Shown here in pieces: positions 1 to 5,396 of a stretch of DNA of 5,467 nt. Both the position numbers and the translations under genes were made by a program. A model generated the notes under the pieces. The model was not told the origin of the DNA, made no database searches, and was given only the letters and a program-made list of their open reading frames with translations. The stretch is taken from NCBI GenBank assembly GCA_023262305.1, contig JALRCK010000177.1, positions 1-5,467 on the forward strand, given 5' to 3'. Numbering within the stretch: the stretch's first letter is position 1; every line of letters starts with the position of its first letter. This DNA is from Deltaproteobacteria bacterium (GTDB lineage: Bacteria > Bdellovibrionota_C > UBA2361 > OMII01).

Positions 1-142
1 GAAAACGAGTGATAACCGTGGTGGGAAAAAGAGCCTCATCAAGCAGTTCACATAGCCGGGCACCTACCGCTTGAGTGTGTGGGGCTCTGTTAATAAATTC
101 ATCTTGAGGGTCTATAACGAGAAGACCTTTATTTTGTATCAT
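1..142 (-). CDS. Isochorismatase-like cysteine hydrolase, N-terminal 47 residues (cut by window edge)
   Basis: Members of this fold (isochorismatase, nicotinamidase and related amidohydrolases) hydrolyse small amides or vinyl ethers with an Asp-Lys-Cys triad. What is visible is the start of the protein, with the first beta strand and catalytic-aspartate motif GLLVIDPQDEF at residues 6-16. D11 is the expected nucleophile-activating Asp, followed by the usual Q and F. Then comes a helix (about residues 24-37) and a second strand ending VITRF (43-47), typical of cysteine hydrolases of this family. The Lys and Cys lie outside the window, so activity and substrate cannot be judged. The ATG at 142-140 overlaps the TGA of the upstream 509-residue gene as ATGA, and a GGAG site (153-150) sits 7 nt before it inside that gene. 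This predicts translational coupling and shared transcription. The family call is fairly firm; a specific enzyme name is not justified. Confidence 0.82.
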   Translation of the reverse strand, partial: MIQNKGLLVIDPQDEFINRAPHTQAVGARLCELLDEALFPTTVITRF

Positions 143-1668
143 CTGCCCGCTCCACTAACACCACTCCTGCTCATTACACCTCGACAGCTTCCGACAAGGC
201 TTTGGTAGTATCTTGTTAGCTCATTAAATATCATTTCAAGCTTGCTGGTTTTCTCCAAGCTCCTTCGTAGTACGATCGAATCTGTTGAAGCAGTAGGTCG
301 AATTCGAATAAAGTTCTCGTATTGATTGTAAATGCAATTATAGTGTTGGTCACATTCTTCCATAAACTTGGAAGGTACGCTAATTCCCAGGGATAGCCCC
401 TCTGACAGCGACTCCGCGAAGTGGTAAATTTTGTACCATAAATGCTGTAATTCAATTTCAAGGGCTTCTAGTGCAAGGACCTGATCCGCTTGCTTTTTCT
501 GAAAGACAGCGAGCACATTTGCCCACGATATATAATACGACACGAGACCAAAGGAGTGTTTATCCACTGAATCAGGGGCTTCGGCGGGGTATGTAAGTGT
601 TGTCATTTCTCCTAATCGGTCCTCAACAGGAGGGGGAAGAGCTGGATCATCTGTTATACCCACCAGAGACGGTTCTGCCATCGCTACACGCTGAGGCTCA
701 GAAATATTGCCTCGGGGATCGCTGAAATGATGGATGCTCATCACATAGAATGGCTTTTCGGGCGACTTAAGAAACTCCCTCATGCCAGGAGTTCGTCGTT
801 GAGACAGGAGAAGGTTAGGCTCTCTTAATTTTATACTCAGAAACTCAAGGTGCTTCTGGCGACGTTTTAGTAGGAAGTCCGTGACGCTGTTGCAGCAGTA
901 AGATTGCCTCACAACAGCTACAGCATAGCCATCACGGAAGAGTCTTAGTTCAATCGGAGTCCCATCCGATAACGTCCCCGTTTCGATGGTGGACTCTTGC
1001 ATCGAGAAGTCACCATGAAACACAGGAAGAAAAGTAGTGACACCTATCTCGGTCGGAGCATTGAAATCAAGAGACTGGAGGTTAACTGCGTTACGGGAGG
1101 GGCTCGGCTTCTTGGTGATTGGTTTGTTTGCTAAGGTTTCATCTCCTAAACCTATGAGCTTAAGCAGTGCGTTAAGCTCGGATGCAGTCGTAACCTCAAC
1201 ACCATCGAGAAGAATCGCTATGTTTCGAGGCTCCAAAAACGCCGGATTAATAGATACCCAAGAAGGGCCCGGTCGCTTTTTTTCAGAGTTCATCCGAATG
1301 AAAAGTCGCTTGATAATTGGTGTTCCCGCGCTATCCATCCCGAACATATCGAGCAACCATCGAGGCTTTTTCGAAAGCGCAAAATCGAGTGAAAGCGCCC
1401 AAGGGGTGGAGTCGCTGCAAAGCCCCGCCGTCTGTGGCCACGCCTCGGGGCTTGTTCGTGTGAGTCCCGCTATCTTCGATTTTATCGTGACTGCACTCAG
1501 GCTCTGTACGGCGGCGGTCCACTGAAATGTGCCCTCAACGGACTCGGTGAACGCTTGGCGTCCCCGGGCACATCGTAAGATTCTGCCTACAAGGGGGCTT
1601 GAGAACTCAGATTCAAATAGTTCAGCACGAGAGTCGTTGCTGAGAAACTTGAGAGCCATCCGATTCAT
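139..1668 (-). CDS. Uncharacterised 509-residue protein, larger member of a tandem paralog pair
   Basis: I do not recognise the family. Residues about 4-173 match the adjacent 201-residue protein: CARGR (33-37), GTFQW (46-50), SLDFALSKKPRWLLDMFG (93-110), an N-P containing strand near 139-142, and ILLDG (152-156). A Lys/Pro/Ser-rich linker (about 174-205) leads to a region absent from the paralog. That region holds a probable beta-rich part (about 205-335) with YCCN at 257-260, a proline-rich hinge (342-348), and a helical C-terminus (about 372-495) with a mildly hydrophobic stretch at 373-389 and likely coiled-coil helices. No signal peptide is seen, so it is probably cytoplasmic. The start is uncertain. 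The frame stays open to an ATG at 1755, but that ATG lies inside the upstream terminator hairpin, and homology to the paralog begins only near the ATGs at 1668 and 1659. I chose 1668, which overlaps a five-codon leader ORF as ATGA. It lies downstream of the 201-residue gene and upstream of the hydrolase, in a likely operon. Confidence 0.82.
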   Translation of the reverse strand: MNRMALKFLSNDSRAELFESEFSSPLVGRILRCARGRQAFTESVEGTFQWTAAVQSLSAVTIKSKIAGLTRTSPEAWPQTAGLCSDSTPWALSLDFALSKKPRWLLDMFGMDSAGTPIIKRLFIRMNSEKKRPGPSWVSINPAFLEPRNIAILLDGVEVTTASELNALLKLIGLGDETLANKPITKKPSPSRNAVNLQSLDFNAPTEIGVTTFLPVFHGDFSMQESTIETGTLSDGTPIELRLFRDGYAVAVVRQSYCCNSVTDFLLKRRQKHLEFLSIKLREPNLLLSQRRTPGMREFLKSPEKPFYVMSIHHFSDPRGNISEPQRVAMAEPSLVGITDDPALPPPVEDRLGEMTTLTYPAEAPDSVDKHSFGLVSYYISWANVLAVFQKKQADQVLALEALEIELQHLWYKIYHFAESLSEGLSLGISVPSKFMEECDQHYNCIYNQYENFIRIRPTASTDSIVLRRSLEKTSKLEMIFNELTRYYQSLVGSCRGVMSRSGVSGAGR

Positions 1669-1682
1669 GCCGTGCGGACCAT
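1665..1682 (-). other. Possible five-codon leader ORF coupled to the 509-residue gene
   Basis: On the minus strand a GGAGGTGGT run (1691-1683) directly precedes an ATG at 1682-1680, which opens the short frame M-V-R-T-A-stop. Its TGA (1667-1665) overlaps the ATG of the 509-residue gene (1668-1666) as ATGA, the same layout as the junction with the hydrolase at 142-139. The GGAGG core is 4 nt from the leader ATG but 18 nt from the main ATG, so ribosomes may load on the leader and reinitiate. A chance match is possible in so short a frame. Confidence 0.3.
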
Positions 1683-1686
1683 ACCA

Positions 1687-1691
1687 CCTCC
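1687..1691 (-). promoter_or_regulatory. Shine-Dalgarno GGAGG ahead of the 509-residue gene
   Basis: GGAGG on the minus strand is the strongest ribosome-binding site between the terminator and the conserved start of the 509-residue protein. Its 18-nt distance to the ATG at 1668 is long, which leaves the start uncertain and suggests either use of the leader ATG at 1682 or a looped spacer. A weaker AGGTGA lies 9 nt before the farther upstream ATG at 1755. Confidence 0.5.
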
Positions 1692-1726
1692 GTGGCGATG
1701 GCAGGTAACAAAATGTCCTCTCGATC

Positions 1727-1763
1727 AAAAAAAGGCTATGAGACCTTTGCCCCATAGCCTTTA
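1727..1763 (-). terminator. Intrinsic terminator between the two paralogous genes
   Basis: Read on the minus strand, a perfect 10-bp stem AAAGGCTATG (1762-1753) / CATAGCCTTT (1740-1731) encloses a 12-nt loop. The final Ts of the stem run into an uninterrupted seven-T tail (1733-1727). It starts about 30 nt after the TAA of the 201-residue gene, the normal place for a terminator of that gene. The stem is only moderately GC-rich, so it may be leaky, which would let transcription continue at a reduced level into the 509-residue gene and the hydrolase. The A-run on the other strand is on the wrong side for a good plus-strand terminator. Confidence 0.72.
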
Positions 1764-1791
1764 ATCACCTGAAGCCTCTCGACAACTTATC

Positions 1792-2397
1792 TTAAGCGGC
1801 TGCCACATGAGACAGCGGTTGCCGAGTTGCAGGGGACGGAGCGAGCTCTCCTTTGTTCAGAACATCACCTTCACAAGATGACCTTGTCACTATTTCATCA
1901 GCCTCTATCCCCTTGAGCATGGAACGCAGTGTGTCTAAGTCGCTGACGGTTTTTCCGTCCAACAATATGTCGACGCAGTCTTGGGGACAGACATGTGAAT
2001 TGAGGGATATCGCGACTGGACCGCCTCTTTTTCGATGAGAGTTGGTTACTCGGACCAGCCTATTTGCCAAAGTCTTCCCTCCCGCGGACACCCCAAACAT
2101 ATCAACCAACCAACCTGGATGCTTAGCGAGGGCGTAGTCGAGTGAGGCTGCCAGTGAGCGGGCTCCCCCGATCAACATTGGTTCCACTCGCTCGCTTTCA
2201 TCGATGAGCTTTGCTTTCAAAAACAAACACGCCACTGCCCTAACCGCTGAAGACCAATGGAATGTGCCCACCCCTTGATATGCACCGGAGGTTCGCCCCC
2301 TGACGCAGGTTAGAGGCGCAGCCCCACCTATTGAGCAATCAACCCGAAACAACTCGACCGTATTACCTGAACAGAATGTTAATTTTATCTTGAACAT
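1792..2397 (-). CDS. Uncharacterised 201-residue protein, stand-alone paralog of the neighbour's N-terminal domain
   Basis: Family not recognised. The protein is almost entirely the domain shared with the 509-residue neighbour. Motifs in order are CVRGR (31-35), GTFHWSSAV (44-52), SLDYALAKHPGWLVDMFG (85-102), a basic TNSHRKRGGP stretch (118-127), ISLN (130-133) and ILLDG (144-148). A 35-residue tail rich in Ser, Pro and Ala follows and is probably disordered. There is no signal peptide or clear membrane segment, so it is probably cytoplasmic. The frame stays open to an ATG at 2472, but the start chosen here at 2397 has GGAGG (2410-2406) at an ideal 8-nt spacing and begins where homology to the paralog begins. 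It is the first gene of the minus-strand block and is followed by its own terminator. Conserved Trp, Asp and Gly positions in both copies suggest a folded, selected domain. Whether it binds its paralog, a ligand or nucleic acid cannot be told. Confidence 0.8.
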   Translation of the reverse strand: MFKIKLTFCSGNTVELFRVDCSIGGAAPLTCVRGRTSGAYQGVGTFHWSSAVRAVACLFLKAKLIDESERVEPMLIGGARSLAASLDYALAKHPGWLVDMFGVSAGGKTLANRLVRVTNSHRKRGGPVAISLNSHVCPQDCVDILLDGKTVSDLDTLRSMLKGIEADEIVTRSSCEGDVLNKGELAPSPATRQPLSHVAAA

Positions 2398-2405
2398 AGT
2401 CAGAG

Positions 2406-2410
2406 CCTCC
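2406..2410 (-). promoter_or_regulatory. Shine-Dalgarno GGAGG that fixes the start of the 201-residue gene
   Basis: GGAGG within the minus-strand run GAGGGAGG lies 8 nt before the ATG at 2397-2395. This is the best site near any of the in-frame ATGs (2472, 2454, 2442 and 2397) and selects 2397 as the start. Confidence 0.75.
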
Positions 2411-2540
2411 CTCTTTGATAGGCAATGACTAGCCCGTATCATGACGCTGCACATTCTGATTCCTGACTGCATTTCAGCTTGGATTCAGAAACTCCTGCCC
2501 ATAAGCCTCTGGTTATTATTCTTGCAGGGCTACTTTTTTA

Positions 2541-2549
2541 ACTATAGCA
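2541..2549 (-). promoter_or_regulatory. Candidate extended -10 element (TGCTATAGT)
   Basis: On the minus strand, TG-C-TATAGT matches an extended -10 (TGnTATAAT) with one mismatch in the hexamer. No good -35 is present at 17-18 nt, which is tolerated by extended -10 promoters. It would give a leader of roughly 135 nt before the ATG at 2397. This is a pattern match only. Confidence 0.25.
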
Positions 2550-2693
2550 GAGGAGTGGTCCCTTACTTTTGGGCCCGGAAACGGGGCGCAGCCTCCGGAA
2601 GTGAACCTGTATCACCCCACGACACACCCCTTCGGTACACCGCATAGGACTCTGGTACCCTTAAGACAAAGGGGTCCGCCCCTATTAACGTAT

Positions 2694-2698
2694 GAGGT
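2694..2698 (+). promoter_or_regulatory. Shine-Dalgarno GAGGT that moves the start of the secreted repeat protein
   Basis: GAGGT lies 5 nt before the ATG at 2704. It sits inside the first codons of a longer reading that begins at an ATG at 2692, which itself has no SD at proper spacing. The start at 2704 is therefore preferred. Confidence 0.65.
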
Positions 2699-2703
2699 AT
2701 CCT

Positions 2704-3204
2704 ATGCGCTATCTTCTCCTCGCACTTCTCTCAATCCCCTCCCTAGTCTTCGCGCAAGGTTTCCCTTCGAATGGGCTCGCGGTAGTTCATCAAGGTGGCT
2801 CGCACATAGCGGTTGTGCCGCAGGTGGGTCGAGGCGATTTTGAGGGACCTAACAGCGCGGGGTGGAACACTGGGTACAGTGTAGTGACCTCTACAGTTGA
2901 GCGTCGTAATCCCTTCGCGGGCGCGTGGGGAACCGACGATACGGTCGTTGAAACTCGAACGCAGGTGGTTCCAAACGATGTGCTTGGGCAACCCCTTCGT
3001 GGTGGTTTTCGGGTGAATGAGGAACCGAACAGCGCTGGATGGCGAACGGGGTATAGCGCTGTGACGTCGACGTATGAGCGTCCCGATCTTTCGGGGGCAT
3101 TGTTGGGTGAACGGCGGACTGTCACAGAGACAACAACGAGGATCGTTCCGAATGATGTGTTGGGGAATCCGATTCAGCCGCTTGTGCCGTGGGGTGTGCC
3201 GTGA
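2704..3204 (+). CDS. Small secreted protein with two 49-residue repeats
   Basis: The family is not recognised. A short Sec signal peptide is clear: a basic start (MRY), a leucine-rich core, and a probable cut after VFA at residue 17, giving a mature protein of about 149 residues. The mature part has a Gly/Val-rich lead (18-48) followed by two copies of one unit, residues 49-97 and 108-156, that align without gaps. Each begins PNSAGWxTGYSxVTSTxER and ends VPNDVLGxP, with about 30 of 49 positions identical. The alternating Thr/Val/Ser pattern in between suggests short beta strands. There are no cysteines and no lipobox. It is probably periplasmic or extracellular. It stands alone, divergent from the minus-strand block, and no intrinsic terminator was found after it. 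The start at 2704 is set by GAGGT 5 nt upstream; an alternative ATG at 2692 would add four residues. Confidence 0.82.
   Translation: MRYLLLALLSIPSLVFAQGFPSNGLAVVHQGGSHIAVVPQVGRGDFEGPNSAGWNTGYSVVTSTVERRNPFAGAWGTDDTVVETRTQVVPNDVLGQPLRGGFRVNEEPNSAGWRTGYSAVTSTYERPDLSGALLGERRTVTETTTRIVPNDVLGNPIQPLVPWGVP
2848..2994 (+). repeat. Coding repeat unit 1 of the secreted protein
   Basis: It encodes residues 49-97, from PNSAGW to VLGQP. It is the partner of the unit at 3025-3171, with a period of 177 bases. The protein copies are far more alike than the DNA copies, which share only short identical blocks such as AACAGCGC and TGAGCGTC. That points to an old duplication kept by selection on the protein. Confidence 0.8.
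3025..3171 (+). repeat. Coding repeat unit 2 of the secreted protein
   Basis: It encodes residues 108-156, from PNSAGW to VLGNP. The middle of the unit (about unit positions 20-31) is the variable part relative to copy 1, while both ends are nearly identical. Confidence 0.8.
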
Positions 3205-3512
3205 TGCGGGGAGTTTAAGGTTTCACGGGCTAGGTCGCAGACTTAATCGGCCCGCACGATATCTACCTATCTCTGGTGCAGGGTTACTTTCCGTTAACAT
3301 CGAAAATCCCCCATTCCCCGGTATATCCTTCTGTGCTCTGTGGTTTAACAGGATGGGCAGTGGGTATCCGCGAGTAAGGGGCAGCGGGTCTTGGAGATGA
3401 AGTAGCTCTGCACCAGCTCCCTCGATGCCAGAACAGCAAGTGCGATGAACGTGCATTTCATAGTTTTTTATCCGTAAAAAGAGTACCGCGGAAACTATTC
3501 TCTAACTCGCGC

Positions 3513-3535
3513 AGGAGGGAAGGATGGCTGCTTGA
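3513..3535 (+). other. Strong SD followed by a three-codon ORF (M-A-A-stop)
   Basis: AGGAGG (3513-3518) lies 5 nt before ATG GCT GCT TGA (3524-3535). This is the most consensus-like ribosome-binding site on the plus strand, yet it opens only a minimal ORF, 175 bases before the next gene. The ATG overlaps the base of the GGCTGC/GTAGCC hairpin. It may be a regulatory minimal ORF, a gene remnant or chance. Confidence 0.25.
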
Positions 3536-3664
3536 ACGGTAGCCTTGCTCCAGGGCGAGAGTAGGCAGGACGGATAAAAGCCGTGTTGTTTCGCACCTGT
3601 ACCGTTGTACCCGTTGGGTATGGCGACCTAGATCCCCCCTTTAGGGCAAATCAAGTCCGGTCGA

Positions 3665-3670
3665 TATAAA
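3665..3670 (+). promoter_or_regulatory. Possible -10 box TATAAA upstream of the YD-repeat gene
   Basis: TATAAA sits 40 bases before the ATG at 3711. The best -35-like hexamer (TTAGGG, 3641-3646, 18-nt spacer) is poor, so this is a weak candidate. If real, the transcript would exclude the hairpin region upstream. Confidence 0.25.
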
Positions 3671-3710
3671 GAGCGGGGATAGTGTATTCGCGACACACAC
3701 AAGGGAAGCT

Positions 3711-5396
3711 ATGAATCATTTTCGATCGCTGCAACGGACTCGGGGATTTCTCCTCGTGCTTCTCCTAGCCTGGAGCGCCTCGTCTCTCTTACCTCATCCG
3801 CATTTCGCTCAGGCGCAAAACTTCCCCATCCAGCGACCTGGTACAGTTGGGTTGGGCAACATGAGGTTGCAAGTGTTCGCGGTGTACAATTCTCAATTCA
3901 CCGGTAATACCGCCGGTGCTGTGCGGCCGCGTTCTCCATTTGGGAGAGGGTTTACGCCGATAGGTGGTTACATTTATCAGCGTGGTGCCACCGTTGTGTA
4001 TGTCGACGACACTGGCTTTGAGACCTCATACGATAAAGTCGGAGCTACTTTTCTTTCCGAGCACCGGGTGCGAGGCGATCTCAGTGAAATCATACCGCTC
4101 CCCGCAGGGTATCGCGTCATTGACGAGGACGATAACTCTCAGACGTATGACCACCTCTTTGATGGCCGAGCGTACCTAACGAGTGTGCGTGATGCAGAAC
4201 AGAGGGTCCTCGCGCAGCTGACGTGGCGCAACGGCATTCCGATTAGGATTGGGGATAGCGCAGGTGGAGAGACATCCTTTACATCGGACTCGCGGGGGCT
4301 GATTACTGGCATTCGAAGTCCAGAGGGGCTTGCGTATCAGCTCTCATACTCGCCGAATGAGGAGCTGCTGGAGGTTAAGGCTGGCAAGACAACGTTTCTT
4401 ACCTTGGACTACGATGCCCAAGGAAATGTTACACAGATCAAAGATGTTCAGGGTGATAGCACCTCATATGAATACGAGAGGGGCGGTCGTCTCATAGCGA
4501 CCAGAGATGATAGCTCATTCACGATGTACACTTACACGATTAATTCAATCGCAACGGAAACCTCCGACGCCAACGGGGTATTCTTTTCAAAGAGGAGCTT
4601 TCAGCCCGTCAGCGCGTTGCTCTTGCCCATAAAAGAGGAGCGGGGCTTCAACGAGGCTGCCCGTGGTGGAATCACAACCTTTGCGACGCAAAGAGATCCG
4701 AACGGCAACATCTCGTCAGTCTCAAGCGCGATGGGGCAGACCACCTCTTTCGTTCGAGATCGCAATGGACTGCCGACGAAGGTGGTGTTTCCAGATAAAT
4801 CCTCAGTTGAGGTGGTTCGTGACAGGAACAACAAGAGCCGAATCATCCGAGTGACCAGGAGGTCTCCATCGGGAGGGGTTATCTCGACGACCCATACTCT
4901 GTGGGACAAGCACAAAGTCCTCTCCTCTCGCACCGTGGACTCCAAGAATAGGACGCTGGGCACAACTACGATCTCAAGAAATGGCAAAGAGAGGGTGCAG
5001 AAAACCACCGAGGCGACCTTTTACACGTACAGTCCAAGAGGTCCGAAGGGAATAGTTACGGGACAGGTCTCCTCCGGCGGTGAACACTCCCTCACCTTCG
5101 ATAGCCTCGGATTACCCACGTCGTTCACATCTGATGGGGTTGCGGTGTCAATAGCCGCGCGTCTCAACACAGATGGATCGAGTAGTGCCGTTCTATCTTC
5201 CAGCGTTTTCGGCGAGACACGAGGAGAATTTCTTGGGCACGGCAGCACGGCAGGTAATTGGGAACCCATCGGGCACGTTCATCGCTCGGAATTCATCAGA
5301 GGGTACGGCCCGAGCCCTTTCCGGCTCAAGTCTCTTTGCCTCCGAAGCCATCTCGGGGGCTGCACGAGCAGGCGTCTCCGTTTCAGAGACCTATGA
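3711..5396 (+). CDS. Secreted YD/RHS-type repeat protein, 3' end probably frameshifted
   Basis: A typical Sec signal peptide opens the protein: basic RSLQRTR, core FLLVLLLAWSASSLL, and a likely cut after AQA at residue 35. The mature part is a chain of beta-hairpin YD-like repeats. Examples are LDYDAQGNVTQIKD (232-245), YEYERGGRLIATRD (253-266), RDPNGNISSVSSAMG (328-342), VRDRNGLPTKVVFPD (348-362) and LTFDSLGLPTSFTSDG (461-476). YD repeats build the shell of RHS and teneurin proteins, and short secreted members occur without a toxin tip. Here there is no RHS core signature or recognisable toxin domain within the window. AGGGA (3702-3706) lies 4 nt before the ATG. From about residue 505-515 this frame turns Cys/Arg-rich and stops at 5396, while the plus-one frame carries the more protein-like reading to 5454. 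The intended protein is probably about 580 residues. Partners and function are unknown. Confidence 0.78.
   Translation: MNHFRSLQRTRGFLLVLLLAWSASSLLPHPHFAQAQNFPIQRPGTVGLGNMRLQVFAVYNSQFTGNTAGAVRPRSPFGRGFTPIGGYIYQRGATVVYVDDTGFETSYDKVGATFLSEHRVRGDLSEIIPLPAGYRVIDEDDNSQTYDHLFDGRAYLTSVRDAEQRVLAQLTWRNGIPIRIGDSAGGETSFTSDSRGLITGIRSPEGLAYQLSYSPNEELLEVKAGKTTFLTLDYDAQGNVTQIKDVQGDSTSYEYERGGRLIATRDDSSFTMYTYTINSIATETSDANGVFFSKRSFQPVSALLLPIKEERGFNEAARGGITTFATQRDPNGNISSVSSAMGQTTSFVRDRNGLPTKVVFPDKSSVEVVRDRNNKSRIIRVTRRSPSGGVISTTHTLWDKHKVLSSRTVDSKNRTLGTTTISRNGKERVQKTTEATFYTYSPRGPKGIVTGQVSSGGEHSLTFDSLGLPTSFTSDGVAVSIAARLNTDGSSSAVLSSSVFGETRGEFLGHGSTAGNWEPIGHVHRSEFIRGYGPSPFRLKSLCLRSHLGGCTSRRLRFRDL
5237..5252 (+). repeat. 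Perfect 8-bp tandem repeat (GCACGGCA x2) at the frame break
   Basis: Two adjacent copies of GCACGGCA lie exactly where the plausible reading changes frame in the YD-repeat gene. A third copy would bring the upstream frame into the downstream one and give a continuous protein of about 583 residues, so loss of one unit is one way the break could have arisen. A single-base insertion nearby would explain it equally well. Confidence 0.6.

Larger units (their letters stand above)
2398..2703. other. Divergent intergenic region between the 201-residue gene and the secreted repeat protein
   Basis: About 300 bases separate two oppositely transcribed genes, so promoters for both should lie here. I see a weak minus-strand extended -10 box (2541-2549), an imperfect palindromic area with CCGGA (2575-2579) and TCCGG (2594-2598), and a compact AGGGG-TCCG-CCCCT hairpin (2670-2683) just upstream of the plus-strand gene. 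Short open frames cross the region on the plus strand but have no ribosome-binding site and no protein-like composition. No convincing -35/-10 pair was found for the plus strand. Confidence 0.5.
3205..3710 (+). other. 506-base gap without a convincing gene
   Basis: All frames are broken or have non-protein-like composition, and the open stretches on either strand lack ribosome-binding sites. After the TGA at 3204 there is a long-loop inverted repeat (CGGGC 3226-3230 / GCCCG 3250-3254) but no T-run, so no intrinsic terminator is called. The right half (3510-3650) contains several small hairpins: GGCTGC/GTAGCC (3526-3531/3539-3544), ACGG/CCGT (3570-3573/3581-3584) nested in CAGG/CCTG (3566-3569/3596-3599), and TACCC-GTT-GGGTA (3608-3620). 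They may form the leader of the next gene, but no known riboswitch was recognised. Confidence 0.45.

Noticed and set aside
2..55. Plus-strand open tail ending in TAG that looks like a Lys-rich C-terminus
   Set aside because: The opposite strand over the same bases carries a recognisable hydrolase N-terminus with start, SD and motif, so the plus-strand reading is antisense.
1037..1525. 162-codon plus-strand open frame
   Set aside because: It lies wholly antisense to the conserved N-terminal domain of the 509-residue gene, whose reading is supported by its paralog.
1669..1755. Upstream in-frame extension of the 509-residue protein to an ATG at 1755
   Set aside because: The ATG is inside the terminator stem and the extra residues have no counterpart in the paralog. 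An AGGTGA at 9 nt keeps it possible but less likely.
2398..2472. Upstream extension of the 201-residue protein to an ATG at 2472
   Set aside because: There is an ideal GGAGG before the ATG at 2397, and homology to the paralog starts there.
2441..2843. Two short plus-strand open frames (2441-2647 and 2601-2843)
   Set aside because: They lack ribosome-binding sites, have low-complexity or Arg/Pro-rich composition, and overlap the secreted gene out of frame.
2743..3125. Minus-strand open frames opposite the secreted repeat protein
   Set aside because: They mirror the repeated coding sequence and have Arg/Pro-rich shadow composition with no start signals.
3074..3456. Open frames crossing the end of the secreted gene and the gap (plus 3074-3400, minus 3223-3456)
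   Set aside because: There is no SD, they have Cys/Arg/Gly-rich shadow composition, and one overlaps a well-supported gene.
3510..3650. Known riboswitch, RNase P, SRP RNA or tRNA
   Set aside because: The conserved signature sequences of these RNAs were looked for by eye and not found; only small generic hairpins are present.
4601..5008. 135-codon minus-strand open frame
   Set aside because: It is antisense to clear YD repeats and has no start signal.
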